From Ga0077555 sp033764055 (GTDB lineage Bacteria; Pseudomonadota; Alphaproteobacteria; Rhizobiales; Hyphomicrobiaceae): a stretch of DNA of 64,000 nt. Shown piece after piece: positions 51,413 through 60,099 of this stretch. The stretch spans positions 104,937 through 168,936 of the forward strand of contig JANRJI010000129.1 of assembly GCA_033764055.1 (NCBI GenBank). The letters are read 5' to 3'. Within the stretch, counting starts at the first letter, position 1, and each line of letters starts with the position of its first letter. A model generated the notes under the pieces. That model had not been told where the DNA came from. It made no database searches and saw only the letters and a list, made by a program, of their open reading frames with translations. A program made the translations under genes and the position numbers.

Positions 51413-52408
51413 TCAGCTCGCGACGCGAGGGAGCACCTTGTCCGTGAGCAGGCGGAACGATCGGCCGCTCATCGGGGCGGCCATCAGGTAGGTCATGCCA
51501 ATCTCGCCGGCGAAGGTCTGGAGCTGGTCGACCACGCTCTCCGGCGTGCCATGGATCATGACGTCTTCGAGGTAGTAGTCGATCGGATCCTTGCCGCCGA
51601 AGCTACGGACCTCCTGGCGCACGTTGCCGGTATGCTTCGGGCCGACGTAGGAGGCGACAGTCCATTGGGCGACGCGCCGCGCCACGTCCCTGGCCTTCTC
51701 TTTCGTGTCCTCGACGGCGATGAGGCGGGCCATGGGGATGGTGCGGCCGGCATCGGAATGGCCGGCCTCGGCGAGCTTTGCCGCGTAATGCCGGCGCTTC
51801 CTGACGAGGTCGGCGCGCGAGGAATGCGGGTCCATCAGGATCGAATGGCCCTGCGCGGCGGCCCAGTCGATGGCCGGTGTCGAGGAGGCCGCCATCCACA
51901 CGGGCATCGGCGCCTGCACGGGCTTCGGCAACACCTCGACGTTGTCGTAGCTGTAGAACCGGCCCTGGTAGGAGAGCCGCTGGTTGGCCCAGGCCTTGAG
52001 CACGATATCGACCGTCTCGTGGAAGCGCGGCGCGCTCTCCTCGCCCGGAATGCCGAAGGCGGCGAACTCGCTCCGCTCGAAGCCGCGCCCCGCGCCCCAG
52101 TTGACCCGCCCACCCGAGAGCACGTCGAGCAGCGCAACCTCCTCCGCGAGCCTCAGGGGATTGTAGAAGGGTGCCAGCGATACGGCCATGCCGATGCGCA
52201 GCCTCCTGGTCCGGGCCGCTGCGTACGTGCCCATCATATGCACGGACGGGCAGACAGAGAACGATGAGAAATGGTGCTCGGCGAGCCAGACGCAATCGTA
52301 GCCGGTCTGGTCCATCACCTGGAAGCGCTCGAGCGCCGTGGCGTAGACCGAGTTCAATGGCACGGTCCGATCGCGCCAGCCGAAGAACTGCAATATGCCG
52401 ACCTGCAT
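51413..52408 (-). CDS. LLM class flavin-dependent oxidoreductase (minus strand)
   Basis: Second luciferase-like flavin enzyme (331 aa), convergent with the first and only 21 bases away at the 3' ends. N-terminus GILQFFGWRDRTVPLNSVY, then DQTGYDCVWLAEHHFSSFSV, VSLAPFYNPLRLAEEVALLDVLSGGRVNWGAGRG and VLPKPVQAPMPVWMAA. The ATG at 52408 has GGAGGGAG about six bases upstream, so the longer frame to 52432 is rejected. It is distinct from the plus-strand paralogue in sequence and length. Confidence 0.9.
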   Translation of the reverse strand: MQVGILQFFGWRDRTVPLNSVYATALERFQVMDQTGYDCVWLAEHHFSSFSVCPSVHMMGTYAAARTRRLRIGMAVSLAPFYNPLRLAEEVALLDVLSGGRVNWGAGRGFERSEFAAFGIPGEESAPRFHETVDIVLKAWANQRLSYQGRFYSYDNVEVLPKPVQAPMPVWMAASSTPAIDWAAAQGHSILMDPHSSRADLVRKRRHYAAKLAEAGHSDAGRTIPMARLIAVEDTKEKARDVARRVAQWTVASYVGPKHTGNVRQEVRSFGGKDPIDYYLEDVMIHGTPESVVDQLQTFAGEIGMTYLMAAPMSGRSFRLLTDKVLPRVAS

Positions 52409-53190
52409 GAGGCTCCCTCCAGACGCCAACATAAGCAGAGATTGTCACTCGAATCGACGAGGGGGCAAGCAGGATGGCAGCTGGTGACGCGAGCGGCGGC
52501 CGGCCCGGGTGTATCGCACAAATGGCGGAATCTCGCGAGGTCACGTACATATCGATGCCGACGTCGCCGAGTGCGCTTGGCCGACGTGAGCCATGAGACA
52601 GCGAACCTTGCGCTGCAGCGTGCTTGGCCCGCGCGTGCGACCAACGTACCCTGTCCACCCCCGACGGGTAGCCTGGACCATATGCGCTTTCGTGGGCCGG
52701 TCTGAGCGCCGGACCGAGAACCCCTCCTATGCATACCCTCGAAAGCCATTGATGCTTGGCTCGCGGCAGCCGCACTTGAGAATGGCCACGATGTCCTGGA
52801 AAGAATCGAAGGCAACCCCGACGTCGGGAGGCAGCTCGCCGCCTGACCCGTGGCCCAACGCATCAAGAAGACGAGGCGAGAGCATCTCGACCATCGGAGG
52901 AAAGCACTACTTCGCCGTGCCGTACACCAGATTGGGCAGCCATAGCGATTCCGGCTGGAGACGATTTTGAGGCCTCGCGCTCGACGTGCTGCAGTCATGC
53001 GTGTCCGCATCACTCAAAGGCCGTGACCCGCCGCCGTACGATTCCCCGCGGCACGAGGCGGCAAGCTGTCACCTCGCCAGTCGCCGCTCCGTCCATCTCG
53101 CCATAACAACGTCGTGCAAACCAGCTCCGATGGTTCCCGCGGGGCAACGACGCGTGCTAGAATTTAGTCGACTCATCAGGGAGATCCCTC
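52409..53190. other. Intergenic region with a possible VapC-like remnant
   Basis: About 780 bases with no intact gene. In one plus-strand frame, codons at 52751-52843 read DAWLAAAALENGHDV followed by a stop; this resembles the C-terminal end of PIN-domain (VapC) toxins but has no start or catalytic N-terminus. A second frame from about 52850 (VAQRIKKTRREHLDHRR) is short and unassigned. The rest shows nothing. Confidence 0.35.
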
Positions 53191-53430
53191 ATGGACGATA
53201 CGCAGCTGGCCAAGCTCTCCGTAATCGAGCTGCAGGAGCTCCAGGCCCAGCTTCACGTCGCCATCCGCGCCGCGATCCGCGCCAAGCAGGAGGCCAAGGC
53301 TTCGGCCGGCAGGCCGGGTGGGCCGGCGACCGCTACGGGACCGGCAACCCCGAGCCTCGACCTTGCCCGCGAGCGGGATGCTTGGCTGGCGCGGAAGCGG
53401 GCCGGCTCGGTCGCGACCTCGGGCGACTAG
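53191..53430 (+). CDS. Small hypothetical coiled-coil protein
   Basis: Predicted 79-residue cytosolic protein. The N-terminal half is helical and leucine-rich (LAKLSVIELQELQAQLHVAIRAAIRAK), so probably a short coiled coil. The rest is an Ala/Gly/Pro-rich linker and a basic end (ERDAWLARKRAGS). ATG 53191 has CAGGGAGA upstream. No family recognised. The following gene is on the opposite strand and convergent, 21 bases away. Confidence 0.6.
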   Translation: MDDTQLAKLSVIELQELQAQLHVAIRAAIRAKQEAKASAGRPGGPATATGPATPSLDLARERDAWLARKRAGSVATSGD

Positions 53431-53451
53431 GCTGTGCGACGGGACCGCAGC

Positions 53452-53835
53452 CTATTTCGTGGAGCGCCGCATCGGGCGTCGGAGCGGCAGGGACGGCTGC
53501 TCCCTCTTCGGGACGATTCCGCCGCGCGCCGCCACATAGCGCTCGGCGATCTCGAGCGGTACATTGGCGAACAGGACGACGCTGCCGCGCTCCAGGAGGA
53601 AGGGGGCGAGCTGCCAGCATGGCTCGGCTGGACCATCCAGCACGGCCTCTCCTCCGATTTCCACGGATCTGTAGTGCTTGGCACTGTCGATTTGCGGCTC
53701 GCAATGGTGATACCGCGAGGCCTGAATCGACAGGAGACCGCCATCGCCCAACGGTGCCATCTCGCGGACGTCGTCCTTGAGGTGGCCCCCATTCGTTCTT
53801 TGCAGCCAGGCTGCGACCGTCAACACTTCGCTCAA
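53452..53835 (-). CDS. Hypothetical protein
   Basis: Predicted 127-residue protein, not assigned. The N-terminus (SEVLTVAAWLQRTNGGHLKDDVREMAPLG) and the middle (LLERGSVVLFANVPLEIAERYVAARGG) look like ordinary soluble protein; the end is basic (PLRRPMRRSTK). The start is a TTG at 53835 with GGGAG about nine bases upstream, as no ATG is available. Real-gene confidence is moderate. Confidence 0.55.
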   Translation of the reverse strand: MSEVLTVAAWLQRTNGGHLKDDVREMAPLGDGGLLSIQASRYHHCEPQIDSAKHYRSVEIGGEAVLDGPAEPCWQLAPFLLERGSVVLFANVPLEIAERYVAARGGIVPKREQPSLPLRRPMRRSTK

Positions 53836-54139
53836 TGGGAAAGCTCCCGGTGACCCCGGCGACCGGGGCGCTTCTGCCGGCCAAGCCTAGCGCACCGCGA
53901 TCGATCGCAGGGACCGTTTTTGCTCCCGCCGTCGTCGCGCCCTCCGGCCTCCGATCAGGGGGCCTCGCCGGTGCTGGCGGCGCAGTAAGGTCGAGCGGGC
54001 AGAGGATGGCGATGTCGGTCCCGGCAGGTCGCGCACGCCGACTGCGGAGCTTGAGGCAAAGCTTGCAGGCCGGGGGCTTGCGACGAGCTGATCCCTGTGA
54101 CGTGCCGCGACGGGGCGCGAATGCCGGAACCGGAACAGG
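53836..54139. other. Intergenic region, nothing recognised
   Basis: About 300 bases between the TTG-start gene and the 3' end of the CinA-like gene. The plus-strand frame through it has no protein character. Confidence 0.4.
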
Positions 54140-55345
54140 CTAGGCTCCCAGCACCTTCCTGACGAAGTTCATGGCGCTGATCACGCCATACTCGCGCATG
54201 CGGCGGCGGTCGCCGGGAAGCACGGTCATGTCGGCATGGGGCGTGTCGCGGAACACGGCCGTGATGTAGACCGTGCCCGGCCGGGCGCCCTCGTCGCGGT
54301 CAGCGGCAACGACCGCGAGGCCGACGTCGGTGCCGAAGTGGTCACGCGCAGCCTTGGCCTCGCGCAGGCTGCGGGCCTCGGGGGGCAGCTCCGGCGGCTG
54401 CATCGAATCACGGTCGGGCCGAATGATCGAGCCCTTGAACGTCGTCATCGACATATCGATGGCCGAGAGGCGCGAGGACATGATGCCACCTGTGATCGAC
54501 TCGGCGGCGGCGAGCGTCATGCCGCGGCCCTTGAGCCCGTTGAGCACGACCAGCTCCATCGATTCGTCGTCGATGCCGAACACGGCCTCGCCGAGGATGG
54601 CACGCAGGATCTTCTCCTCGGCATCGAGAATGCGGACCGCCGTCTCCTCGTCGTCGCACTTGGCCGTTACGCGCACCTTGATGCCCTCGATGCCGCTGGC
54701 GTTGAAGGCGATGGTGGGGTTGCGTAGCCTGTCGAGCTCGGCCATGCGCTCGGTCAGCATCTCGTCGATGCCCGATTCCGAAACGCCCCAGGTGCGCAGC
54801 GTGCGGCTGCGGATCACGGCCGAGGCGCCCATCCGGCGGCGAAGATCCGGGATGACGGTGCCGAGGACCATCTCGTGCACCTCGCTCGGCACGCCCGGCA
54901 CGCAATAGATCACCTTGTCGCCGATCGGGCAGACGAGCCCTGGAGCGGTGCCGGGCATCTCCGGAATCGGGTGTGCCCCGACGGGAATGTCGGCCTGGCG
55001 GAGGTTGTTGAGCGACATGGTGCGCCCCCGCGACTCGAAGCGATGACGGATCGCGGCTGCGATCGTCTCGTCGCGCACGAGCTCTACCCCCATCACCTTG
55101 GCGATCACGTCGCGGGTGATGTCGTCCTGGGTCGGCCCGAGCCCACCGCAGCAGATGACGGCGTCGCTGCGCTCGAGCGCGAGCCGGATCGCCTGCTCCA
55201 TGCGGCCGAAATTATCGCCGACCTTGGTCTGGAAGTAGCTGTCTATGCCGGCCAGCGCCAGCTGCTCGCCGATCCAGGACGAGTTGGTGTCGACGATGAC
55301 GCCGAGCAACAGCTCGGTGCCGATGGCCACGACCTCACAGCGCAT
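54140..55345 (-). CDS. CinA-like protein with a divergent C-terminal domain
   Basis: Predicted 401-residue protein. The N-terminal MoCF/COG1058 domain is intact (VVAIGTELLLGVIVDTNSSWIG, ICCGGLGPTQDDITRDVIAKV, CVPGVPSEVHEM). The central linker (about 170-270) matches CinA. The C-terminal PncC-like part starts well (GMTLAAAESITGGIMSSRLS), but then has FKGSIIRPDRDSMQPPELPP in place of the usual F-x-G-G...YS...K block, and no GIAGP motif. It therefore probably lacks NMN deamidase activity. Start ATG 55345 is preferred over the GTG at 55354. Confidence 0.85.
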   Translation of the reverse strand: MRCEVVAIGTELLLGVIVDTNSSWIGEQLALAGIDSYFQTKVGDNFGRMEQAIRLALERSDAVICCGGLGPTQDDITRDVIAKVMGVELVRDETIAAAIRHRFESRGRTMSLNNLRQADIPVGAHPIPEMPGTAPGLVCPIGDKVIYCVPGVPSEVHEMVLGTVIPDLRRRMGASAVIRSRTLRTWGVSESGIDEMLTERMAELDRLRNPTIAFNASGIEGIKVRVTAKCDDEETAVRILDAEEKILRAILGEAVFGIDDESMELVVLNGLKGRGMTLAAAESITGGIMSSRLSAIDMSMTTFKGSIIRPDRDSMQPPELPPEARSLREAKAARDHFGTDVGLAVVAADRDEGARPGTVYITAVFRDTPHADMTVLPGDRRRMREYGVISAMNFVRKVLGA

Positions 55346-55550
55346 GATGCTCACCCCTTGTTTGCCTCGCGGCCTGCCGCCTCGCCGGCTCCTCGCCGTC
55401 GAGGCTCGCTGCGGGCGATCCGTTCGGGCCGAGACTAGCGAGTTGGAATGCTGCCGTCAGCCACCTCGATTCCACCATGAGCCCCATCCGGGTTGACACC
55501 CGCGTGGCGGCCGGCGCCTCATTGGGCAATCAGGCTCCGAGGAGGACACG

Positions 55551-56330
55551 ATGACGTTGATCGCAGCCATCACGGGTGGAGCTTCCGGTATAGGACGCGG
55601 CACAGCCAGGCGCCTGCTCGATGAGGGCTGGACGGTCGTCGCCCTCGACCGGTCGGAGGCGGGCCTTGCGACGCTGGCAAAGGAGCTCGTGAGCTACGGC
55701 GCGCGCCTCGAGACCGCCGTTGCCGACGTCACCTCCGAGGAGAGCCTGAAGGCCGCCATGGACGGCATCGGCGCGCGCCACGGCAAGCTCAACGGCTTCG
55801 TCGCCTCGGCTGGGCTGCTGCGCACCGGTCCACTCGACAGCATGCCGACCGGGGAGTTCGACGATCTCTTCGCTGTGAACGTGCGCGGGCTTTGGCTCTC
55901 GACGAAGCTCGCCATGCCGCTGCTGAAGGCGGCCGGCGCCAAGGGCGAGAGCGCCCGCGTCGTGCTCCTCGCCTCGATCTCGGGACTGCGCCACAAGATC
56001 GACAGCGGCGCCTATGCCGCGACCAAGTCCGCCGTCATTGCGTTGACCAAGGTCTGGGCCGTCGAGAGCGCTGCCTCCGGCGTGCTCGTGAATGCCATCG
56101 CGCCGGCAACGGTGGATACGCCGATGGTGGCGCCCTACCTCAATCCGGGCTCCAACACCCGCTACCGCACCAGCGGCACCTCGCCGATCGGCCGCATCGC
56201 ACAGCCGGCCGATATGGCGGCCGTCATCAGCTTCCTGCTGGGGCCGGACGCGGCATACGTCAACGGTGCCATCATCCCGGTCGATGCGGGCACGATCGCG
56301 GCGTTCGTGCCACCGGGCGTCAAGGCGTGA
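55551..56330 (+). CDS. SDR family oxidoreductase (plus strand)
   Basis: Classical short-chain dehydrogenase/reductase (259 aa) with an NAD(P)-binding Rossmann fold. The cofactor motif is ITGGASGIGRG, with Asp in ALDRSEAG suggesting NAD preference. SASxG-type NNAG is replaced by FVASAGLLRTG. The catalytic triad is Ser (LLASISGL), then Tyr and Lys (YAATKSAV). ATG 55551 has GAGGA upstream. It lies 74 bases ahead of the double-cupin gene in the same direction. Confidence 0.92.
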   Translation: MTLIAAITGGASGIGRGTARRLLDEGWTVVALDRSEAGLATLAKELVSYGARLETAVADVTSEESLKAAMDGIGARHGKLNGFVASAGLLRTGPLDSMPTGEFDDLFAVNVRGLWLSTKLAMPLLKAAGAKGESARVVLLASISGLRHKIDSGAYAATKSAVIALTKVWAVESAASGVLVNAIAPATVDTPMVAPYLNPGSNTRYRTSGTSPIGRIAQPADMAAVISFLLGPDAAYVNGAIIPVDAGTIAAFVPPGVKA

Positions 56331-56404
56331 GCTGCACGATGGCTGCTTGACCGGTGCGCGGCGGCTCGGAAACACTACGGCAGATTCTCTTGGAGGAACG
56401 CACC

Positions 56405-57187
56405 ATGCTCGCAGTCGCCCGCTCCGAGGCCCGCATCAAGGAGGTGAAGGTCGCCGGCGGCGTCGGCCAGCGCCACGGCTATATCGGCGAGCCGGGCCAG
56501 TTGACGCAGGCGGCCCAGGCGTTCCTCGTCGTGCGCCCCTTCGCGGGCGCCCGGATCGAGCCCCACTTCCACGACGTCGACCAGTTCCAAGTGGTGGTCG
56601 AGGGCGACGGGCGGATTGGCAAGAAGCAGGTGCGGCCGATCACCTTCCAGTACGCCGACGCCTTCACGCCTTATGGGCCCATCATCGCCGCCGACCGCGG
56701 CCTCTCGTTCTTCACGCTGCGCAACATCGCGAGCGGCGGATTCTGGGCCATGCCCGGCAACAAGCACGAGATGCCCGGCCGCGCCGGCCGCAACATCGAG
56801 GGCGTGTTCGATCTCGAGGCGGGTGTGCCCGCGGTCGGCGAGGTCGTCCGCGAGATCCTGATGCCGCCGCAGGCCGACGGCGTTCAGGCGGTCGGCATCC
56901 GGCTCGGTGCGGGCGCCAGGGACACCGGCATCCCTCACGAGGGAAAGGGCCAGTTCTATCTCGTCTGCACGGGCTCGCTGATCGTCGATGGAAAGGCGCT
57001 GCCGGAGCGCTCGGTGGTCCGTGTCGAGCCCGAGGATGCGGGGCTCGTCCTCACCGCAGGGCCGGAGGGCGCGCAGGTGCTGGCGCTGCAGTTCTGTGCC
57101 CCCTGCGACCGGCCCGGCACCGACCCCACCAAGCTCGCGAGCCGCTCCGAGAAGGGCTACGTCAATCTCCGGGCGCCGGGCAACTGA
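56405..57187 (+). CDS. Double-cupin protein
   Basis: Predicted 260-residue protein with two cupin barrels. The first (about 40-125) has PHFHDVDQFQVVVEGDG with metal-ligand His residues; the second (about 170-230) has GIPHEGKGQFYLVCTGSLIVDG. The family is not assigned; it could be an aromatic-ring-cleaving dioxygenase, an isomerase or a sugar-acid binding protein. ATG 56405 has TTGGAGGAACG upstream. It probably shares a transcript with the SDR gene before it. Confidence 0.75.
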   Translation: MLAVARSEARIKEVKVAGGVGQRHGYIGEPGQLTQAAQAFLVVRPFAGARIEPHFHDVDQFQVVVEGDGRIGKKQVRPITFQYADAFTPYGPIIAADRGLSFFTLRNIASGGFWAMPGNKHEMPGRAGRNIEGVFDLEAGVPAVGEVVREILMPPQADGVQAVGIRLGAGARDTGIPHEGKGQFYLVCTGSLIVDGKALPERSVVRVEPEDAGLVLTAGPEGAQVLALQFCAPCDRPGTDPTKLASRSEKGYVNLRAPGN

Positions 57188-57238
57188 GCGACCCGAGCGA
57201 GGCAGGCGCCGGGCCGTAGCCTGGCGCCGCCGAAATCC

Positions 57239-58030
57239 TCACGCCTCCCACGGCACGCCGCCTGCGTACGTGCGATAGGGCACGGCCGAGAGCCATCCCG
57301 AATCCACCGGCAGCAGGATGCCGGTGATGGCTCGCGCCTGCTCGGAGGCGAGGAACGCGATCGCATCGGCGATGTCCTTCGGCTCCGGCAGGTAGGGCAG
57401 CGCGTGCACGCCCATGATCTTGCCCATGTCGCGCTGGCCGTCGGCCACCTTCTGGCGGAGCGGCGGCGTCATCACGTAGGTCGGCCCGACCGAGTTGACA
57501 CGGATCGAGTGCCGGCCGAGCTCGACGGCGAGGAGCTGTGTCAGCCGCTCGACGGCGGCCTTGCCCGGATTATAGGCCGGCAGCGGCAGCGGCATGCGCG
57601 AGTTGATCGAGCCGAGCGTCACGATGGCGCCCTTGGTGCGCGGGATCATGCGCCGCGCAAACGACTGGCAGGAGTAGAGCGTGCCGTTGTAGTTCACCTT
57701 CCACATGCGCTCGTGGTGGGCCATGTCCATGTCGAGCACAGACTCCGTGTTCGGGATCAGCCCGGCAGCCGTAACGAGCACCTCGACGGCCCCCATCTCC
57801 TTCTCGACCGTGGCGGCCAGAGCATCGACCGCCGCCGCATCGGAGACATCGCACGCGTGGAAGCGCGCCTGCCGTCCCTTCGCCGTGACGGCCTTCACCG
57901 TCGCCTCGCCGCCGGTCGTGTTCATGTCAATGACGGCGATGTCGTAGCCGTCCGCCGCCAACCGTTCGCACGTAGCCGCGCCAATTCCCGACGCGCCGCC
58001 CGTCACGGCGGCGACCTTCCTGGTGGTCAT
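57239..58030 (-). CDS. SDR family oxidoreductase (minus strand)
   Basis: Second short-chain dehydrogenase (263 aa). Cofactor motif VTGGASGIGAATCERLA, Asp in AVIDMNTTGG, VTAAGLIPN, catalytic Ser in TLGSINSRMPLPLPAYNPGKAAV with Tyr and Lys in YNPGK. The C-terminal FLASEQARAITGILLPVDSGWLSA is typical. ATG 58030 is used; the frame is open upstream to 58180. It is convergent with the double-cupin gene. Confidence 0.92.
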   Translation of the reverse strand: MTTRKVAAVTGGASGIGAATCERLAADGYDIAVIDMNTTGGEATVKAVTAKGRQARFHACDVSDAAAVDALAATVEKEMGAVEVLVTAAGLIPNTESVLDMDMAHHERMWKVNYNGTLYSCQSFARRMIPRTKGAIVTLGSINSRMPLPLPAYNPGKAAVERLTQLLAVELGRHSIRVNSVGPTYVMTPPLRQKVADGQRDMGKIMGVHALPYLPEPKDIADAIAFLASEQARAITGILLPVDSGWLSAVPYRTYAGGVPWEA

Positions 58031-58231
58031 GAGGTGTCTCCCTGGGGGTTGTGGTGTGGCGGCAGGGTAGGGGTAGACAGGGCCCGAGGCCAGGGGGAGG
58101 CGGGTGTGTGTGTGTTGGGTTTCCCGGCTGCGCACCGGACCCGTTGTATCGCTGCCGCGTCTCGCTGGCTGAGCCGACAAGAGGTCGAGTGCGAACGCCG
58201 CCGCTCCGGATGGCAGCCACTTGCGCCGAGC

Positions 58232-58780
58232 TCAGGATCCGATCCCCGCCTCGGCCCGCAGACGATAGATGGGGTCGGACGTGTTGCGGCTGAACCGGGC
58301 CCAATCGGCCTTGAGCGGCGGCACCTCGCCGAGCGCCAGACGCGTCGTCTCGAAGATGACGATGCGGTGTGCGATGCGCCAGGCCCCGTCCCTCCGCTCG
58401 ACCCGGTCCGCATAACGGCCGTAATGGGAAAGCTGGACTGGGCCGCGATCGCCGGTGGCACCGTACTGGCGCTGGGCCTCCGGACCAAGTGTGTGCGCCG
58501 TGAAGAAATAGGTCTCGGCAACGGCCACGTCGCGCGAGGCGAACTCGATCAGGCACTCACCGAGAAAGTGCATGACCTGCGTGGCTCCTCCGGTGCGCGA
58601 CCGTGCAAATGCGATGAAGCCGTCGACGCCACCCTTGTAGTCGCCGTGGTCGTCGTAGGCGTCCGGGTGATAGGTGGAGCGCACGAGATCCCAGTCTGCA
58701 CGATCGACGCCACGGCAATAGCGGGCCATCAGATCGCGAATCTCGTCCTTGTCGATCAGCTTCTGCAGCGCTTCGCTCAT
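58232..58780 (-). CDS. NTF2-like (SnoaL_4-type) protein
   Basis: Predicted 182-residue protein of the nuclear-transport-factor-2-like superfamily. EALQKLIDKDEIRDLMARYCRGVDRADWDLVRSTYHPDAYDDHGDYKG is a strong signature, then VMHFLGECLIEFASRDVAVAETYF and the cone-forming RYADRVERRDGAWRIAHR. Such proteins act as small hydrolases, isomerases or dioxygenase beta-subunit relatives. ATG 58780 has GAGGAGC about six bases upstream. It is on the same strand as the SDR gene and may be its operon partner. Confidence 0.88.
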   Translation of the reverse strand: MSEALQKLIDKDEIRDLMARYCRGVDRADWDLVRSTYHPDAYDDHGDYKGGVDGFIAFARSRTGGATQVMHFLGECLIEFASRDVAVAETYFFTAHTLGPEAQRQYGATGDRGPVQLSHYGRYADRVERRDGAWRIAHRIVIFETTRLALGEVPPLKADWARFSRNTSDPIYRLRAEAGIGS

Positions 58781-58992
58781 CTCGAGCTCCTCATTGGCCG
58801 GTGCGGGCCGGATCGGTCGTGGCCGTCTGGTCACCAGCGTCCTCGGACGGCGGCCTGATCCCCCTTCAAGCTTCGCGCTCGAATTGACTTCGTGCAAGCC
58901 CGGGCAGCGCCACTTCCTGTTCGATCTGCCATTGACGATGGCGACACGGCTGTCCCATGCTGCCCATACAAAAATCCGAGGGAGCAAAAAAC

Positions 58993-59964
58993 ATGCGTCG
59001 TCGCAATTTTCTGAAGCTGGCTGCGGGGGCCGGCGCTGCCGGGGTGCTGGCACCGTCCATCGTCAAGGCCCAGGGCAGCTGGCCGGAGAGGCCGGTCAAG
59101 ATGATCGTCCCCTTCGCTGCCGGTGGCGCCACCGACCTCGTCGCCCGGCCGTGGGCGGAGTGGCTGACGAAAGCCTTCAATCAGCAGTTCGTCGTCGAGA
59201 ACCGCGGCGGCGCGTCCGGCATGATCGGCGCCGAGGCTGCCGCCAAGTCACCGCCGGACGGCTATACGTTCTTCTTCTCGTCGAACACGGCGACGGTGAC
59301 GCTGCCCCTTCTACGCAAGCTCAGCTACGATGCCGACAGCTTCCAGGTCGTGGCCCGGATGGGAGATTCCGTATCGGGGTTCGTCATTCACCCGTCGGTC
59401 GGCGTGAAGACGTTCCAGGACATGATCGCGTACGCCAAAAAGAACCCGGGCAAGCTCGCCTTCGGATCCTCGGGAGCTGGCACGCTGCCGCATCTGCGCT
59501 ACGAGATGCTCAAGATCAGGACCGGCGTCGACATTCTGCATGTGCCGTACCGGGGTGGCGCCGATACATTGAACGATCTTCTTGCGGGCAACATCCAGCT
59601 CATGAACGAGGGATCGTCGTTGCCGCACGTGAAGGCGGGCAAGATCCATCTGCTCAACGTCAACCATTTCGAGCGCTTTGCCGAGTTCCCGGATGTGCCG
59701 ACGCTCACGGAGCTGGGCGTAAAGGACGCCGACGTGCCGGCCTGGTTCTCGCTTTACGCACCGGCGGGAACTCCGAAGGAGATCATTCAAAAGCTGAATG
59801 CCAAGGCCATTGAAATTGCCAAGGCGCCGGAGACGAAGGCCCGCCTCCAGACTGTAGCGTGCGTTCCGGTTGCTCAGACGATCCCGGAAATGCAGCAGTA
59901 CTGGGAGCAGGACAAGAAGCGCACGGCCGAGCTGGTCAAACAGGCGAAGATCAAGTTCGAGTGA
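58993..59964 (+). CDS. Bug-family (tripartite tricarboxylate transporter) substrate-binding protein, copy 1
   Basis: Periplasmic binding protein (323 aa). A Tat-type signal (MRRRNFLKLAAGAGAAGV) is followed by the mature domain: WPERPVKMIVPFAAGGATDLVAR, VVENRGGASGMIGAEAAAKSPPDGYT, FGSSGAGTLPHLRYEM and VPYRGGADTLNDLLAG. Ribosome-binding site GAGGGAG upstream. Neither TctA nor TctB is nearby, so the permease partner is unknown. It is a tandem paralogue of the next gene. Confidence 0.94.
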   Translation: MRRRNFLKLAAGAGAAGVLAPSIVKAQGSWPERPVKMIVPFAAGGATDLVARPWAEWLTKAFNQQFVVENRGGASGMIGAEAAAKSPPDGYTFFFSSNTATVTLPLLRKLSYDADSFQVVARMGDSVSGFVIHPSVGVKTFQDMIAYAKKNPGKLAFGSSGAGTLPHLRYEMLKIRTGVDILHVPYRGGADTLNDLLAGNIQLMNEGSSLPHVKAGKIHLLNVNHFERFAEFPDVPTLTELGVKDADVPAWFSLYAPAGTPKEIIQKLNAKAIEIAKAPETKARLQTVACVPVAQTIPEMQQYWEQDKKRTAELVKQAKIKFE

Positions 59965-60099
59965 GCCGACGTGCCCGGTCTGTACGACGGCGCCTTGCCT
60001 CCTTTTCAAGTCGCAAACGGCGGTTGGCTCGTGCGTCGCCGTTCGGGAGGGGCGAAGCTGTCGTCCATCGTCAACTGATTCATCCGGAGGTCCACCGAC

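Noticed and set aside
53835..54143. 102-codon plus-strand frame
   Set aside because: Random-looking Ala/Arg/Gly sequence; it would share its start with the opposite-strand gene and overlap the CinA-like gene's end.
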